From the NCBI GenBank assembly GCA_903839965.1, contig CAIMEK010000787.1:1-17106 (forward strand): a DNA stretch of 17,106 bases, in the 5' to 3' direction. This document shows positions 1 through 8,851 of the stretch, in pieces. Within the stretch, counting starts at the first letter, position 1. Each line of letters starts with the position of its first letter. Source of the stretch: an uncultured Acetobacteraceae bacterium (GTDB taxonomy: Bacteria; Pseudomonadota; Alphaproteobacteria; Acetobacterales; Acetobacteraceae). Position numbers and translations under genes: made by a program. Under the pieces are notes generated by a model. That model made no database searches. It was given only the letters and a program-made list of their open reading frames with translations, and was not told where the DNA came from.

Positions 1-90
1 AATCTCCCCGCTCATACTCACCTCACCAACCGCCAGCTTCCACCACCGCCTGGCTAACCCAGCACGACGGCGAAAGCAGGCCGTAAACTA

Positions 91-102
91 CCCCTTTCGG
101 GG
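91..102 (-). terminator. possible short hairpin terminator downstream of yqgE
   Basis: On the minus strand CCCC-GAAA-GGGG forms a 4-bp stem closed by a GNRA-type tetraloop. It has A-rich sequence on one side and TAGTTTA on the other, about 40 bases past the yqgE stop. On the plus strand the same hairpin is followed by CTTATTTTA, so it could work in either direction. The stem is short and neither T-run is uninterrupted, so this is only a plausible terminator. The rest of 1-139 shows no convincing gene. Confidence 0.35.
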
Positions 103-139
103 CTTATTTTAGTGCCTATGGGGCGGAGCCCTGGCCTTC

Positions 140-727
140 CTACGCGTGGCCGGCGGCGTCGGACAGCAGGAGCGGGTCGATGTGCAGCGCGGCCAGGGCC
201 CGGCGCCATTTGGTTTCGTGTGCGGCGTCGAAGATCAGCGACGGCTCGGCGGAGGCGGACAGCCAGGCGTTCTGCTGCATTTCGGCATCGAGTTGGCCGG
301 GACCCCAGCCGGCGTAGCCGAGCGCCAGCATGCCCTGGCTCGGGCCGCCGCCGCCGGCGATCGCCTTGAGGATGTCCAGGCTGGCGGTCAAGGCGAAACT
401 CGCATCGACCTTCAGGCTGCCTTCGCCGGTCCAGTCGGTGGTGTGCAGCACGAAGCCGCGGGCGTTGTCGACCGGCCCGCCGTTGCACAGGCGGATGGTG
501 CGGGCCGGCGGCACCGGGTCGATGTTGAGCTGGCGCAGCAGGTCCTCGAAGCTGGGGCTTTCCAACGGACGGTTGACCACGATGCCCATGGCGCCCTTGG
601 CGGAATGATCGCACAGGTAAATGACGGCCTGGGCAAAACGCGGGTCCCCCATCGCCGGCATGGCGATCAGGATCTGGCCGGCCAGCGAACCGGCGGGGGC
701 AGCCGGATCGGGAAAAATGCGTGCCAT
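140..727 (-). CDS. YqgE/AlgH family protein (UPF0301)
   Basis: This is a 195-residue soluble protein of the YqgE/AlgH (UPF0301) family, whose biochemical role is not firmly established. The family signature is clear: GQILIAMPAMGDPRF at about residues 17-31, HSAKGAMGIVVNRPL at 41-55, and a CNGGPV...GFVLHTTDW stretch in the middle. The length is typical and there is no signal peptide or membrane segment. The ATG at 727 is preceded by only a weak AGGG ribosome site. That site lies in the 3' arm of a small hairpin (728-744), which may limit initiation. The gene is divergent from a peroxiredoxin gene, with about 180 bases between them. Family assignment is secure; function is not. Confidence 0.93.
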   Translation of the reverse strand: MARIFPDPAAPAGSLAGQILIAMPAMGDPRFAQAVIYLCDHSAKGAMGIVVNRPLESPSFEDLLRQLNIDPVPPARTIRLCNGGPVDNARGFVLHTTDWTGEGSLKVDASFALTASLDILKAIAGGGGPSQGMLALGYAGWGPGQLDAEMQQNAWLSASAEPSLIFDAAHETKWRRALAALHIDPLLLSDAAGHA

Positions 728-744
728 GGACCCTATGTTGGTCC
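728..744 (-). promoter_or_regulatory. inverted repeat abutting the yqgE start codon
   Basis: GGACC-N7-GGTCC forms a 5-bp stem. On the yqgE mRNA its 3' arm (GGTCC) directly touches the ATG and contains part of the only Shine-Dalgarno-like sequence (AGGG). A folded leader would therefore partly hide the ribosome site. The stem is short, so chance is possible. Confidence 0.3.
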
Positions 745-909
745 GATTTCGCCGTGGCGCAAGCGTGGCGGCGGGCCCGGGCCGGCGGGAAATAGGGCGG
801 ACGTGATCGGGCCGGCCGTGACAGGGACGGCATAGGCGACTAGGACTCCGCCCTCACGCGCCGGCGGACGGTCCGTCGTCGCCTGCACCAGGGGGGAGCA
901 AACCCGCAG

Positions 910-1395
910 ATGAGCACGATCAAGGTCGGTGATGCCATTCCGTCGATGAAGCTGATGGTGGCGACCGAGGACGGGCCGAAGGAGGTTTCCACCGACGAGA
1001 TCTTCAAGGGCAAGAAGGTGGTTCTGTTCGCCGTGCCGGGGGCGTTCACGCCGACCTGCAGCGCCAAGCACCTGCCCGGATTCGTGCAGAACGCCGACGC
1101 CCTGCACGCCAAGGGCGTCGACCACATCGTCTGCATCGCGGTCAACGACGCCTTCGTCATGGGGGCCTGGGGCCGCGACCAGGGGGTGGACGACAAGATC
1201 CTGATGCTGGCGGACGGCTCGGCGGCGTTCACCAAGGCGCTCGGGCTGGAGCTCGACCTGGTGGCGCGCGGGCTCGGCGTGCGCAGCCAGCGTTATGCCC
1301 TCGTGGCCGAGGACGGCAAGGTCACGCAACTGGCCATTGAGGCGCCGGGCGGCTTCGACGTCAGCCGCGCCGAGGCGATTCTGGCGGCGCTGTAG
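910..1395 (+). CDS. peroxiredoxin, Prx5/AhpE-like redoxin
   Basis: This is a 161-residue cytosolic peroxiredoxin of the Prx5 subfamily, which reduces H2O2 and organic hydroperoxides with thiol reductants. The active-site segment PGAFTPTCS (residues 43-51) carries the peroxidatic Cys50 and the conserved Thr47. A second Cys at 75 sits in DHIVCIAVNDAF, also typical of bacterial members; whether it acts as a resolving Cys cannot be read from sequence. The AWGRDQGVDDKILMLADG segment and the Arg in GVRSQRYALV match the family. The ATG follows a GGGGGGAG ribosome site about 11 bases upstream. It is followed after 19 bases by tag, so the two may share a transcript. Confidence 0.95.
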   Translation: MSTIKVGDAIPSMKLMVATEDGPKEVSTDEIFKGKKVVLFAVPGAFTPTCSAKHLPGFVQNADALHAKGVDHIVCIAVNDAFVMGAWGRDQGVDDKILMLADGSAAFTKALGLELDLVARGLGVRSQRYALVAEDGKVTQLAIEAPGGFDVSRAEAILAAL

Positions 1396-1414
1396 GAAGT
1401 GGCGGGGGCGGGCG

Positions 1415-1978
1415 ATGAGCGCTTATTGCCGCTTCGCCCCCGGCCATCCGCTGCACGGGCCCTACCACGACACCGAATACGGCTTCCCTTCCAGCGACGA
1501 GACGGTGCTGTTCGAGCGGCTGTGCCTGGAGATCATGCAGGCCGGGCTGTCGTGGGAGCTGGTGCTGAAACGCCGCGGTGCCATGCGGGCGGCGTTTGCC
1601 GGGTTCGTCGTCGACCGCGTGGCCGCGTTCGGCGAGGCCGACGTGGCGCGGCTGCTGGCGGATCCCGGCATCATCCGCAACCGGCTGAAAGTGCGCGCCA
1701 TTATCGAGAATGCGCGCCGGGTGCAGGGGTTGCGGGCGAGCCAGGGCGGGTTCGCCGCCTGGCTGGAGGCGCAGCACCCGCGCACCCGGGCGGAATGGGT
1801 AAAACTGTTCAAGGCGACCTTCCTGTTCACCGGCGGGGAGATTGTCGGCGAGTTCCTGCTCAGCCTGGGCTATCTTCCCGGGGCGCATGCCGAGGACTGC
1901 CCGGTGGCGGAGCGAACCGTCGCCGCGGGAGCCCGCTGGGCCAGCGCCGCCCACCTGACAAGGAATGCAAGGCAATGA
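1415..1978 (+). CDS. tag: DNA-3-methyladenine glycosylase I
   Basis: This is a 187-residue base-excision repair enzyme that removes 3-methyladenine from alkylated DNA. The zinc ligands of the Tag family are all present: Cys5, His18 in YHDTEYG, and the C-terminal His158-x3-Cys162 pair. The 3mA-recognition residues are Glu39 in LCLEIMQAGLSW and Trp47. The helix-hairpin-helix region covers roughly residues 75-100, with DPGIIRNRLKVRAIIENA. The ATG at 1415 starts the protein exactly at the conserved N-terminus (MSAYCRF); the open frame extends further upstream but only into peroxiredoxin coding sequence. The stop overlaps the next gene's start (ATGA), which indicates translational coupling. Confidence 0.95.
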   Translation: MSAYCRFAPGHPLHGPYHDTEYGFPSSDETVLFERLCLEIMQAGLSWELVLKRRGAMRAAFAGFVVDRVAAFGEADVARLLADPGIIRNRLKVRAIIENARRVQGLRASQGGFAAWLEAQHPRTRAEWVKLFKATFLFTGGEIVGEFLLSLGYLPGAHAEDCPVAERTVAAGARWASAAHLTRNARQ

Positions 1979-2580
1979 CGCCCCGCAATTCGCGCCTCGA
2001 GAAGGTGCTGGCTCTCATCCCCGCCATGGACGCGGCCGGGATCGGGCAGCTCGAACAGAACGCGACGGCGCGTTCGGGCCACCCCGACAGCCCGGCGATC
2101 CTCGGCGCCATCGCGGCCGAGCGCGCGCGGCGTCCGCCAGCCAAGGTGCGCACGGCAAAGGTGGCGCGAACGCCGAAGCCGCCGCGAGCCGCCCCCACTG
2201 TGCCCGAGGGGATCGGCGCATTGCCCCTCGATGCGCGCATCGCGTGTGCGCTGCGGGACCTGCCGCCGTCCCCGGCCGAGCTGCGCCGCCTGATGCTGCT
2301 GCATGAGCATCCCGGGCTGAACGAGGACGAGTTGGCGACGATTGCGAACGACAACGGTCCGGGCGGCTTCAACCTGACGATCGGCGGCCTGTGCCGCAAC
2401 CGGCGCGCCTATTTGCCGGAGCCCGAATTCGTGCCGGCCCGCAATGCGCCGTTCTGGAGCGGGTTGCTCTGCGACCTGACAAAGCGGACCGAACCGGGCG
2501 GGCGGCTGACGCATGAGTGGCGGCTGTCGGCGGCGACGGTCGCGGCCTTGCGGCGACTGGGCCATCTGGCGGACGCCTGA
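1975..2580 (+). CDS. unknown protein translationally coupled to tag
   Basis: I do not recognise this 201-residue protein. Its ATG overlaps the tag stop codon (ATGA), so it is almost certainly made from the same mRNA. Three parts are visible. Residues 1-50 form a probably helical N-terminal segment with LEKVLALIPAMDAAGIGQLEQNA. A basic, Pro/Ala-rich linker spans about 52-80. The C-terminal domain (about 82-201) contains LRRLMLLHEHPGLNEDEL, LTIGGLCRNRRAYL and a final THEWRLSAATVAALRRLG helix. The order of helices followed by a charged turn is reminiscent of a winged-helix fold, but I see no decisive motif. Coupling to tag hints at a repair or DNA-binding role, which is inference. Confidence 0.85.
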   Translation: MTPRNSRLEKVLALIPAMDAAGIGQLEQNATARSGHPDSPAILGAIAAERARRPPAKVRTAKVARTPKPPRAAPTVPEGIGALPLDARIACALRDLPPSPAELRRLMLLHEHPGLNEDELATIANDNGPGGFNLTIGGLCRNRRAYLPEPEFVPARNAPFWSGLLCDLTKRTEPGGRLTHEWRLSAATVAALRRLGHLADA

Positions 2581-2601
2581 ACGCATCGGCTCGTTCCGCG
2601 C

Positions 2602-4791
<2,190 letters not shown>

Positions 4792-4878
4792 CGGGGCACT
4801 CTCCTGCCCGCGGACATGGCGGCGCGCGGCCGGAACGTCCAGCCGGCGCCGCCCTTCGGCCCGATGCGGCGGTGGCGG

Positions 4879-5022
4879 CTACTTCTCAGGCGGCTTCTGC
4901 GGCGGCAGCGGCTTCTGCGGGCGCAGCGCGCCGAAACCGGGCGGCGCGGCCAAGGACGCGGACTTCTTCGAGGCCTTCGGTTTCTTGGGCTCGCGCCCGC
5001 TGCGCTTCTGACCCTTTGCCAT
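4879..5022 (-). CDS. small Lys/Pro-rich conserved protein (MAKGQ type)
   Basis: This 47-residue basic protein begins MAKGQKRSGREPKKPKASKK and ends in a Pro/Gln/Lys tail (RPQKPLPPQKPPEK). Short proteins with the same MAKGQ...KEPKKPK opening are, to my knowledge, widespread in proteobacteria but uncharacterised. The start is well supported: GGAGGAGA lies 8 bases before the ATG at 5022. It is too short and basic to contain a folded catalytic domain and is probably disordered or nucleic-acid/ribosome associated, which is inference. It lies 87 bases upstream of uvrB on the same strand, so they may be co-transcribed. The frame is open upstream of the ATG, but that part reads as an antisense shadow of the dehydrogenase gene. 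Confidence 0.75.
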   Translation of the reverse strand: MAKGQKRSGREPKKPKASKKSASLAAPPGFGALRPQKPLPPQKPPEK

Positions 5023-5197
5023 GGTGACGAGTCTCCTCCGGTTCTGCTCTTGCGCAAGCGGGCTCCAACCGGTCCGCGGCGTCAAGCGAAAGAAACCCGG
5101 CGCCGTCGCCCCGCTTACTTCTGTTGATCCCGCCGCCCCTCGCCAACCGGCTGCCGGCTCGCCATGATCCGTCCAGATCGAGGGAGGCAACGCCCGC

Positions 5198-6136
5198 ATG
5201 GCCACAACGCCCGCACCGGTCCGCCGTGTCGCCTGTGTCGGCGCGGGCACCATCGGCGCCAGTTGGACCGCGTATTTCCTCAGCCGCGGACTGGAAGTGG
5301 TGGTCAGCGACCCCGCCCGGAAAGCGGCCGACCTGGTGCGCCGCATGGTCGAGCAGGCCTGGCCGGCGCTGCAGCGCCTGGGCGCCGTGGCGGGGGCGGA
5401 CCCGGCCAACTGGCGCTTCGAGCCGAACCCCGTGCTCGCCGTCGAGGGGGTCGATTTCGTGCAGGAAAGCGCGCCCGAGCGCTACGACGTCAAGCAGGCT
5501 CTGCTGCCCCGGCTGGACGCGGTGCTGCCGCCGGAGGTGGTGATCGCCTCGTCCTCCTCCGGGCTGCTGATCAGCCGGCTGTCGCTGGGCTGCACCCACC
5601 CGCAGCGCTGCGTGGTCGGCCACCCGTTCAACCCGCCGCATCTGGTGCCGCTGGTGGAGGTGGTGGGCGGCGCCACCGCCTCGCGCACCACCGTCGACGC
5701 CGCGCTGGCGTTCTACCGCGCCATCGGCAAGCACCCGATCGAGATCCGCAAAGAGGTGCCCGGGCACCTCGCCAACCGGCTGCAGGCGGCGCTGTGGCGC
5801 GAGGCGCTGCACCTGGTGGCCGAGGGGGTGGCCAGCGTGGCCGATGTGGACGCCGCCATCAGCGAGGGTCCGGGGCTGCGCTGGGCGCTGATGGGGCCGC
5901 ACGCCACTTTCCACCTGGCCGGCGGCGCCGGCGGGATGGCGCATTTCCTGAACCACCTGCTGCCGGCCATGGAGTCGTGGTGGGACGACCTGGGCAGCCC
6001 GACGGTGACGCCCTCGTTGCAGAGCCGGCTGGTCGAGGGCGTGCGCGAGGAGGTCGGCGGGCGCAGCGTGGCCGACCTGGCGGCGCGGCGCGACGCCTTC
6101 CTCATCGAGTTGCTGGAGCTGCGCCGCCGCTGGTGA
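5198..6136 (+). CDS. 3-hydroxyacyl-CoA dehydrogenase-type NAD-dependent oxidoreductase
   Basis: This 312-residue cytosolic dehydrogenase has an N-terminal Rossmann domain: GAGTIG at 15-20 and an acidic Asp38 after the second strand, which favours NAD over NADP. It also has a C-terminal helical 3HCDH domain. The catalytic pair is His142 in GHPFNPPHLVPLVEVVGG with Glu154. The FNPPHLVPLVE version of this motif resembles L-carnitine 3-dehydrogenase and lambda-crystallin/L-gulonate dehydrogenase more than fatty-acid beta-oxidation FadB. The true substrate could be a short 3-hydroxy acid. No carnitine-pathway partners (thioesterase, BKACE enzyme) are next to it, so no symbol is given. GGGAGG lies 9-10 bases before the ATG. 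It is divergent from the small Lys-rich gene. Confidence 0.9.
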   Translation: MATTPAPVRRVACVGAGTIGASWTAYFLSRGLEVVVSDPARKAADLVRRMVEQAWPALQRLGAVAGADPANWRFEPNPVLAVEGVDFVQESAPERYDVKQALLPRLDAVLPPEVVIASSSSGLLISRLSLGCTHPQRCVVGHPFNPPHLVPLVEVVGGATASRTTVDAALAFYRAIGKHPIEIRKEVPGHLANRLQAALWREALHLVAEGVASVADVDAAISEGPGLRWALMGPHATFHLAGGAGGMAHFLNHLLPAMESWWDDLGSPTVTPSLQSRLVEGVREEVGGRSVADLAARRDAFLIELLELRRRW

Positions 6137-6210
6137 CGGGCCGGCCGCGATAACGCTCCAAGTCCTGGTTCGAGGCAGTGCGCCGCGGGCAAGCCAACAA
6201 CCCGGTAGCG

Positions 6211-6366
6211 CTAGCCGGCGGGCTGGCGGGCCTCCCACTCGGCGGCGATTTCCTCGCAGGTATCGGCCAGCTCGCGCAATTCGCGGGCCCGGTCGGCATC
6301 GGGGTTGCTGGCGGCGAGTTCGCGGAACTTCTCGGCCTGGTCGCGCAGATAGGCGATATACTGCAT
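6211..6366 (-). CDS. small conserved hypothetical protein, helical, acidic
   Basis: This 51-residue soluble protein begins MQYIAYLRDQAEKFRELA, with regularly spaced charged and hydrophobic residues. It would form one or two amphipathic helices (about 3-20 and 26-46). GGAGGGGGAA precedes the ATG at 6366 at suitable spacing, which supports translation from here and not from the longer upstream open frame, which overlaps the next gene antisense. I know of similar short YLRxQAxxxRxLA proteins annotated only as hypothetical in alphaproteobacteria; that is memory, not a search. It lies 68 bases downstream of the YgjV-like gene on the same strand and could share its transcript. Confidence 0.65.
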   Translation of the reverse strand: MQYIAYLRDQAEKFRELAASNPDADRARELRELADTCEEIAAEWEARQPAG

Positions 6367-6434
6367 GGGTTCCCCCTCCGGCGGGGGCACGATAGCGCAA
6401 CGCCGGCGGCCGCGGCAACGCGCGCGGCGGGGCC

Positions 6435-7001
6435 TCAGGCGGCGGCGATGCGCACCGCGGACGGGCGGCGGCGCAGCCAGCCGCGGCCCAGCCCGATCAG
6501 CAGCATGGTCACCGCCATGGCGTCCGACACCAGGCCCCAGGACGAGGCGACCAGCAGGTTGTGGCTCACCCAGAACACTTCCGAGCCGAGGAAGACCAGC
6601 CGGATCACCTGCTGGCTGCGCTGCAGCCGCCCGAACGCCGACATCAACTGGCCGGTCTGCGCCAGCATCGACGGCAGGCCTGACCAGGTGGCCGCGGTGA
6701 TCGCCAGGCTGACGACGATGGTGCCGGCGAACACCCCGCCACGGGCGCGGCGGTTGCTGATCATGGTGGCGGCCACGCCCTGCAGCGCGCCGGCGAGGCA
6801 CATCGCCGCCGCGGTGAAGGCGCCCAGCAGGATGAAATGCAGCGCGAACGAGCACGAACTCAGCACCTGCACGCCCAGCATCCGCTGCCGCGATCCCAGC
6901 AGCGGCCAGATCGCGCCGACGGTCACCGCGAACGCGCCGACAGCGAAGGCCGGGGTGAACGTGGTGAAGGCGGCGAGCAGGTTTTCGAGCAGGTGAGGCA
7001 T
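6435..7001 (-). CDS. YgjV-like inner membrane protein
   Basis: This 188-residue, strongly hydrophobic protein has about six predicted membrane segments, near residues 10-30, 42-60, 62-80, 88-108, 128-148 and 152-172. The pattern resembles the Imp-YgjV family: paired helices, RRARGGVFAG in a cytosolic loop, and a FLGSEVFWVSHNLLVASSWGLVSD segment near the end. These proteins have no established biochemical function. The Arg-rich C-terminus (GRGWLRRRPSAVRIAAA) is expected on the cytoplasmic side. No strong ribosome site precedes the ATG at 7001, so the start is less certain than the frame. It is divergent from the DapA-family gene, with 156 bases between the two starts. Confidence 0.8.
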   Translation of the reverse strand: MPHLLENLLAAFTTFTPAFAVGAFAVTVGAIWPLLGSRQRMLGVQVLSSCSFALHFILLGAFTAAAMCLAGALQGVAATMISNRRARGGVFAGTIVVSLAITAATWSGLPSMLAQTGQLMSAFGRLQRSQQVIRLVFLGSEVFWVSHNLLVASSWGLVSDAMAVTMLLIGLGRGWLRRRPSAVRIAAA

Positions 7002-7114
7002 CGTCGGGACGCTGGTTGCACTTCGCGAAAGCCGCAGTATCGTAGGTCAACGGCCGTATTCCGCGGCACGAACAAATTGGCGGGGCCGGCATGACGGCAA
7101 CGACGGTCCTGCGC

Positions 7115-7125
7115 GGCACCGTGCC
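7115..7125. promoter_or_regulatory. 11-bp palindrome between ygjV-like and dapA-like genes
   Basis: GGCAC-C-GTGCC is a perfect palindrome 33 bases before the DapA-family start codon, in the divergent intergenic region. Its size and place suit a regulator half-site pair, but an 11-bp palindrome in GC-rich DNA can occur by chance. Confidence 0.25.
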
Positions 7126-7157
7126 CCAACCCAGTGCAGACCGGTAGGAAAACTGAA

Positions 7158-8084
7158 ATGAGCCATGACATCGCCGCGATACGGGGCATCGTGCCGCCCG
7201 TCATCACGCCGCTGACCGACCGCTTCGAGCTCGACCTTCCGAGCTTCACGCGCGTCATCGAACACCTGATCGCCGGCGGCGTGCACGGGCTGTTCTTCCT
7301 CGGCTCGACCGGCGAGGTGGTGTTCCACGACCGCGCGGCGCGGCGGCGCATCCTGGAACATGCGGTGAAGGTGGTGGCCGGGCGCGTGCCCATCCTGGCC
7401 GGCGCGGTGGACCCCGGCACCGACCGCGTCATCGCCAATGTCCGCGACGCCGCCGCGATCGGCGTCGACGCCGTGGTGGTGACCGCGCCGTTCTACACCC
7501 GCACCCACCAGGCCGAGATCCTCGACCATTACCGCATTGTCGCCGCGGCCAGCCCGACGCCGGTGATCGCCTACGACATTCCGGTCTGCGTGCATGTCAA
7601 GCTGGACCGCGCCACTGTCCGCACGCTGGCGCACGAGGGCACGATCGCCGGGCTGAAGGATTCCAGCGGCGACGACGGCAACCTGCGCGACGTGCTGCGC
7701 GACCTGGCCGACACAAAGGTGTGGTGCATGACCGGCGCCGAGCTGGTGGTGGACAGCGCGCTGCTGATGGGCGCGCGCGGCGCGGTGCCGGGCGTGGCCA
7801 ATGTGGATCCCGCCGGCTACGTGCGGCTGTACGACGCGACCCAGCGCGGCGACTGGGCGGCGGCGCGCACCGAGCAGGAGCGGCTGTGCCGGCTGTTCGA
7901 GATCGCCCGCTGCGGCGTGCCGCGGACCAGCCCGGGCGCTTCCGGGTTCGGCGGGTTCAAGGCCGCCATGCACGCCATGGGCATCATCGAACACGCCGCG
8001 ACGGCGCGCCCGCAGGCGCCGCTGAACGCCGAGGAGGTCGGGCGGGTGCGCGCCATCCTGCGCTCGGTCGGCCTGCTGGCCTGA
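7158..8084 (+). CDS. dihydrodipicolinate synthase/N-acetylneuraminate lyase family protein
   Basis: This 308-residue TIM-barrel class I aldolase/lyase acts through a Schiff base. The visible catalytic set is GSTGE at 49-53 (substrate carboxylate loop), Tyr139 in VIAYDIP, and the Schiff-base Lys167 in GLKDSSGD. The substrate loop differs from that of true DapA, and no lysine-pathway genes are nearby. A sugar-acid or other 2-keto acid lyase (keto-deoxy-aldonate type) is as likely as lysine synthesis. The ATG at 7158 was chosen because TAGGAA lies about 9 bases upstream and the protein then begins just before the first barrel strand; the frame could start 8 codons earlier at 7134 without a ribosome site. 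Confidence 0.9.
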   Translation: MSHDIAAIRGIVPPVITPLTDRFELDLPSFTRVIEHLIAGGVHGLFFLGSTGEVVFHDRAARRRILEHAVKVVAGRVPILAGAVDPGTDRVIANVRDAAAIGVDAVVVTAPFYTRTHQAEILDHYRIVAAASPTPVIAYDIPVCVHVKLDRATVRTLAHEGTIAGLKDSSGDDGNLRDVLRDLADTKVWCMTGAELVVDSALLMGARGAVPGVANVDPAGYVRLYDATQRGDWAAARTEQERLCRLFEIARCGVPRTSPGASGFGGFKAAMHAMGIIEHAATARPQAPLNAEEVGRVRAILRSVGLLA

Positions 8085-8121
8085 CGGCGGCGGCCGAGGT
8101 TCAATCCACCGTAAGTTAACG

Positions 8122-8134
8122 CATGCCGGGCATG
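8122..8134. promoter_or_regulatory. 13-bp perfect palindrome downstream of dapA-like gene
   Basis: CATGCC-G-GGCATG is a perfect palindrome 38 bases past the lyase stop and about 75 bases before the next start. It could be an operator for the small membrane gene or part of a 3' stem. No T-run follows, so it is not a clear terminator. Confidence 0.3.
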
Positions 8135-8148
8135 ATCGACGTTGCTGC

Positions 8149-8185
8149 CCCGATCCTGCCATCCTCCTGACAGGGGATGGTCGGG
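8149..8185 (+). ncRNA. bulged hairpin in the 8085-8207 intergenic region
   Basis: The RNA can form CCATCC/GGATGG (8159-8164 with 8175-8180), stacked on CCCGA/TCGGG (8149-8153 with 8181-8185), with a one-sided 5-base bulge. The loop contains a further CCTGaCAGG palindrome. There is no T-run afterwards. It may be a leader structure for the small membrane gene or the 3' end of the lyase mRNA. It matches no riboswitch I know. Confidence 0.3.
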
Positions 8186-8207
8186 ATCGCTGCCTATTGT
8201 CCGTATC

Positions 8208-8423
8208 ATGTCGCAAGAGCCGTCGATGCCCCCGTTGCTTCACCTCCGGCGAACCCTCCGCGTCCTGGCGCTCGCGCTGCTGCTGGTGGCCGGCTTCGTC
8301 GCGCTGACCGGGGGCGCCAAGTTCGGCGGCGCGCTGGCGCTGGCGGGCCTTGGCCTGCTGGCCGCCGCGCGCGCGCGCCTGGTGCAGCCTAGCCCTCGTC
8401 CGGCCGCCCCCGCAGCCGCTTGA
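8208..8423 (+). CDS. small membrane protein, unknown
   Basis: This predicted 71-residue protein has two adjacent hydrophobic stretches (about 18-34 and 38-54) joined by a TGGAKFGG turn, flanked by Arg residues and ending in a Pro/Ala-rich tail. This suits a small membrane hairpin. The start is uncertain: ATG 8208 and ATG 8226 are both possible and neither has a good ribosome site. Its 3' end overlaps the convergent arfB gene by 35 bases. I do not recognise a family. The hydrophobic pattern with a positively charged N-terminal flank is better than expected for a random frame, but it could still be spurious. Confidence 0.45.
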   Translation: MSQEPSMPPLLHLRRTLRVLALALLLVAGFVALTGGAKFGGALALAGLGLLAAARARLVQPSPRPAAPAAA

Positions 8424-8811
8424 TCCCGGCGCGCTGCGCCTTGCCCTCCAGCCGCCGCTCCTTGGAACCGCGCGTCGGCCGGGTCGGCCGGCGCTTCGGC
8501 GGCGGCGGCGCCGCGGCGGCGCGGATCAGCACCAGCAACCGCTCCAGCGCGTCCTCGCGGTTGCGCTCGCGCATGCGGAAGCGCTGCGCGGCGATTACCA
8601 GCACCCCGTCCAGGGTCAGCCGCCGTCCGGCCAGCCGTTCGAGCCGCGCCTTCACCGCGTCGGGCAGCGAGGCGGACCGGCGCACGTCGAAGCGCAACTG
8701 CACCGCGGTCTCGACCTTGTTGACGTTCTGCCCGCCGGCGCCGGACGCGCGCAGGAACGTCTCGGTCAGTTCGTCCTCGTTCAGCTCAATGCCGTAGCCG
8801 ACCGCGATCAT
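8389..8811 (-). CDS. arfB: alternative ribosome-rescue factor / peptidyl-tRNA hydrolase ArfB
   Basis: This 140-residue ArfB (YaeJ) protein hydrolyses peptidyl-tRNA on ribosomes stalled at mRNA ends, independently of tmRNA. The catalytic GGQ is at 26-28 within RASGAGGQNVNKVETAVQLR. The basic C-terminal tail (KRRPTRPTRGSKERRLEGKAQRAGIKRLRGR) is the segment that enters the empty mRNA channel in characterised homologues. The short length separates it from RF1/RF2. The open frame runs far upstream, but the ATG at 8811 has GGAG six bases ahead and fits the family N-terminus (IELNEDELTETFLRASG). It lies 40 bases downstream of the DoxX-family gene, so co-transcription is likely. Confidence 0.93.
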   Translation of the reverse strand: MIAVGYGIELNEDELTETFLRASGAGGQNVNKVETAVQLRFDVRRSASLPDAVKARLERLAGRRLTLDGVLVIAAQRFRMRERNREDALERLLVLIRAAAAPPPPKRRPTRPTRGSKERRLEGKAQRAGIKRLRGRPDEG

Positions 8812-8851
8812 GCCCGCTCCAGGCGTCCGTCCGGCGTCACCGGCCGGTCCC

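Noticed and set aside
1..15. possible start of a minus-strand gene (ATG at 15 after GAGGTGAG)
   Set aside because: Only five codons lie in the window, so coding cannot be judged.
4792..5060. SOS box upstream of uvrB (GTTC-N7-GTTC type)
   Set aside because: Only half-sites such as GTTC-N7-GCGC are seen, with two mismatches in the second half.
6160..6185. tRNA T-arm-like GGTTCGAGGC
   Set aside because: The flanking bases do not form the 5-bp T stem, and no acceptor or anticodon arms are found.
6201..6222. TAGCGCTA palindrome at the end of the 51-residue gene as terminator
   Set aside because: The palindrome has no loop, needs a bulge to extend, and no T-run follows on either strand.
4886..6418. 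510-codon minus-strand frame opposite the dehydrogenase
   Set aside because: It is antisense to a well-supported enzyme gene, with no recognisable domains and shadow-type composition.
7016..7043. promoter-like TTGCAC-N16-TATCGT before the DapA-family gene
   Set aside because: The boxes match the consensus poorly (three and four of six), and they lie more than 110 bases from the start codon.
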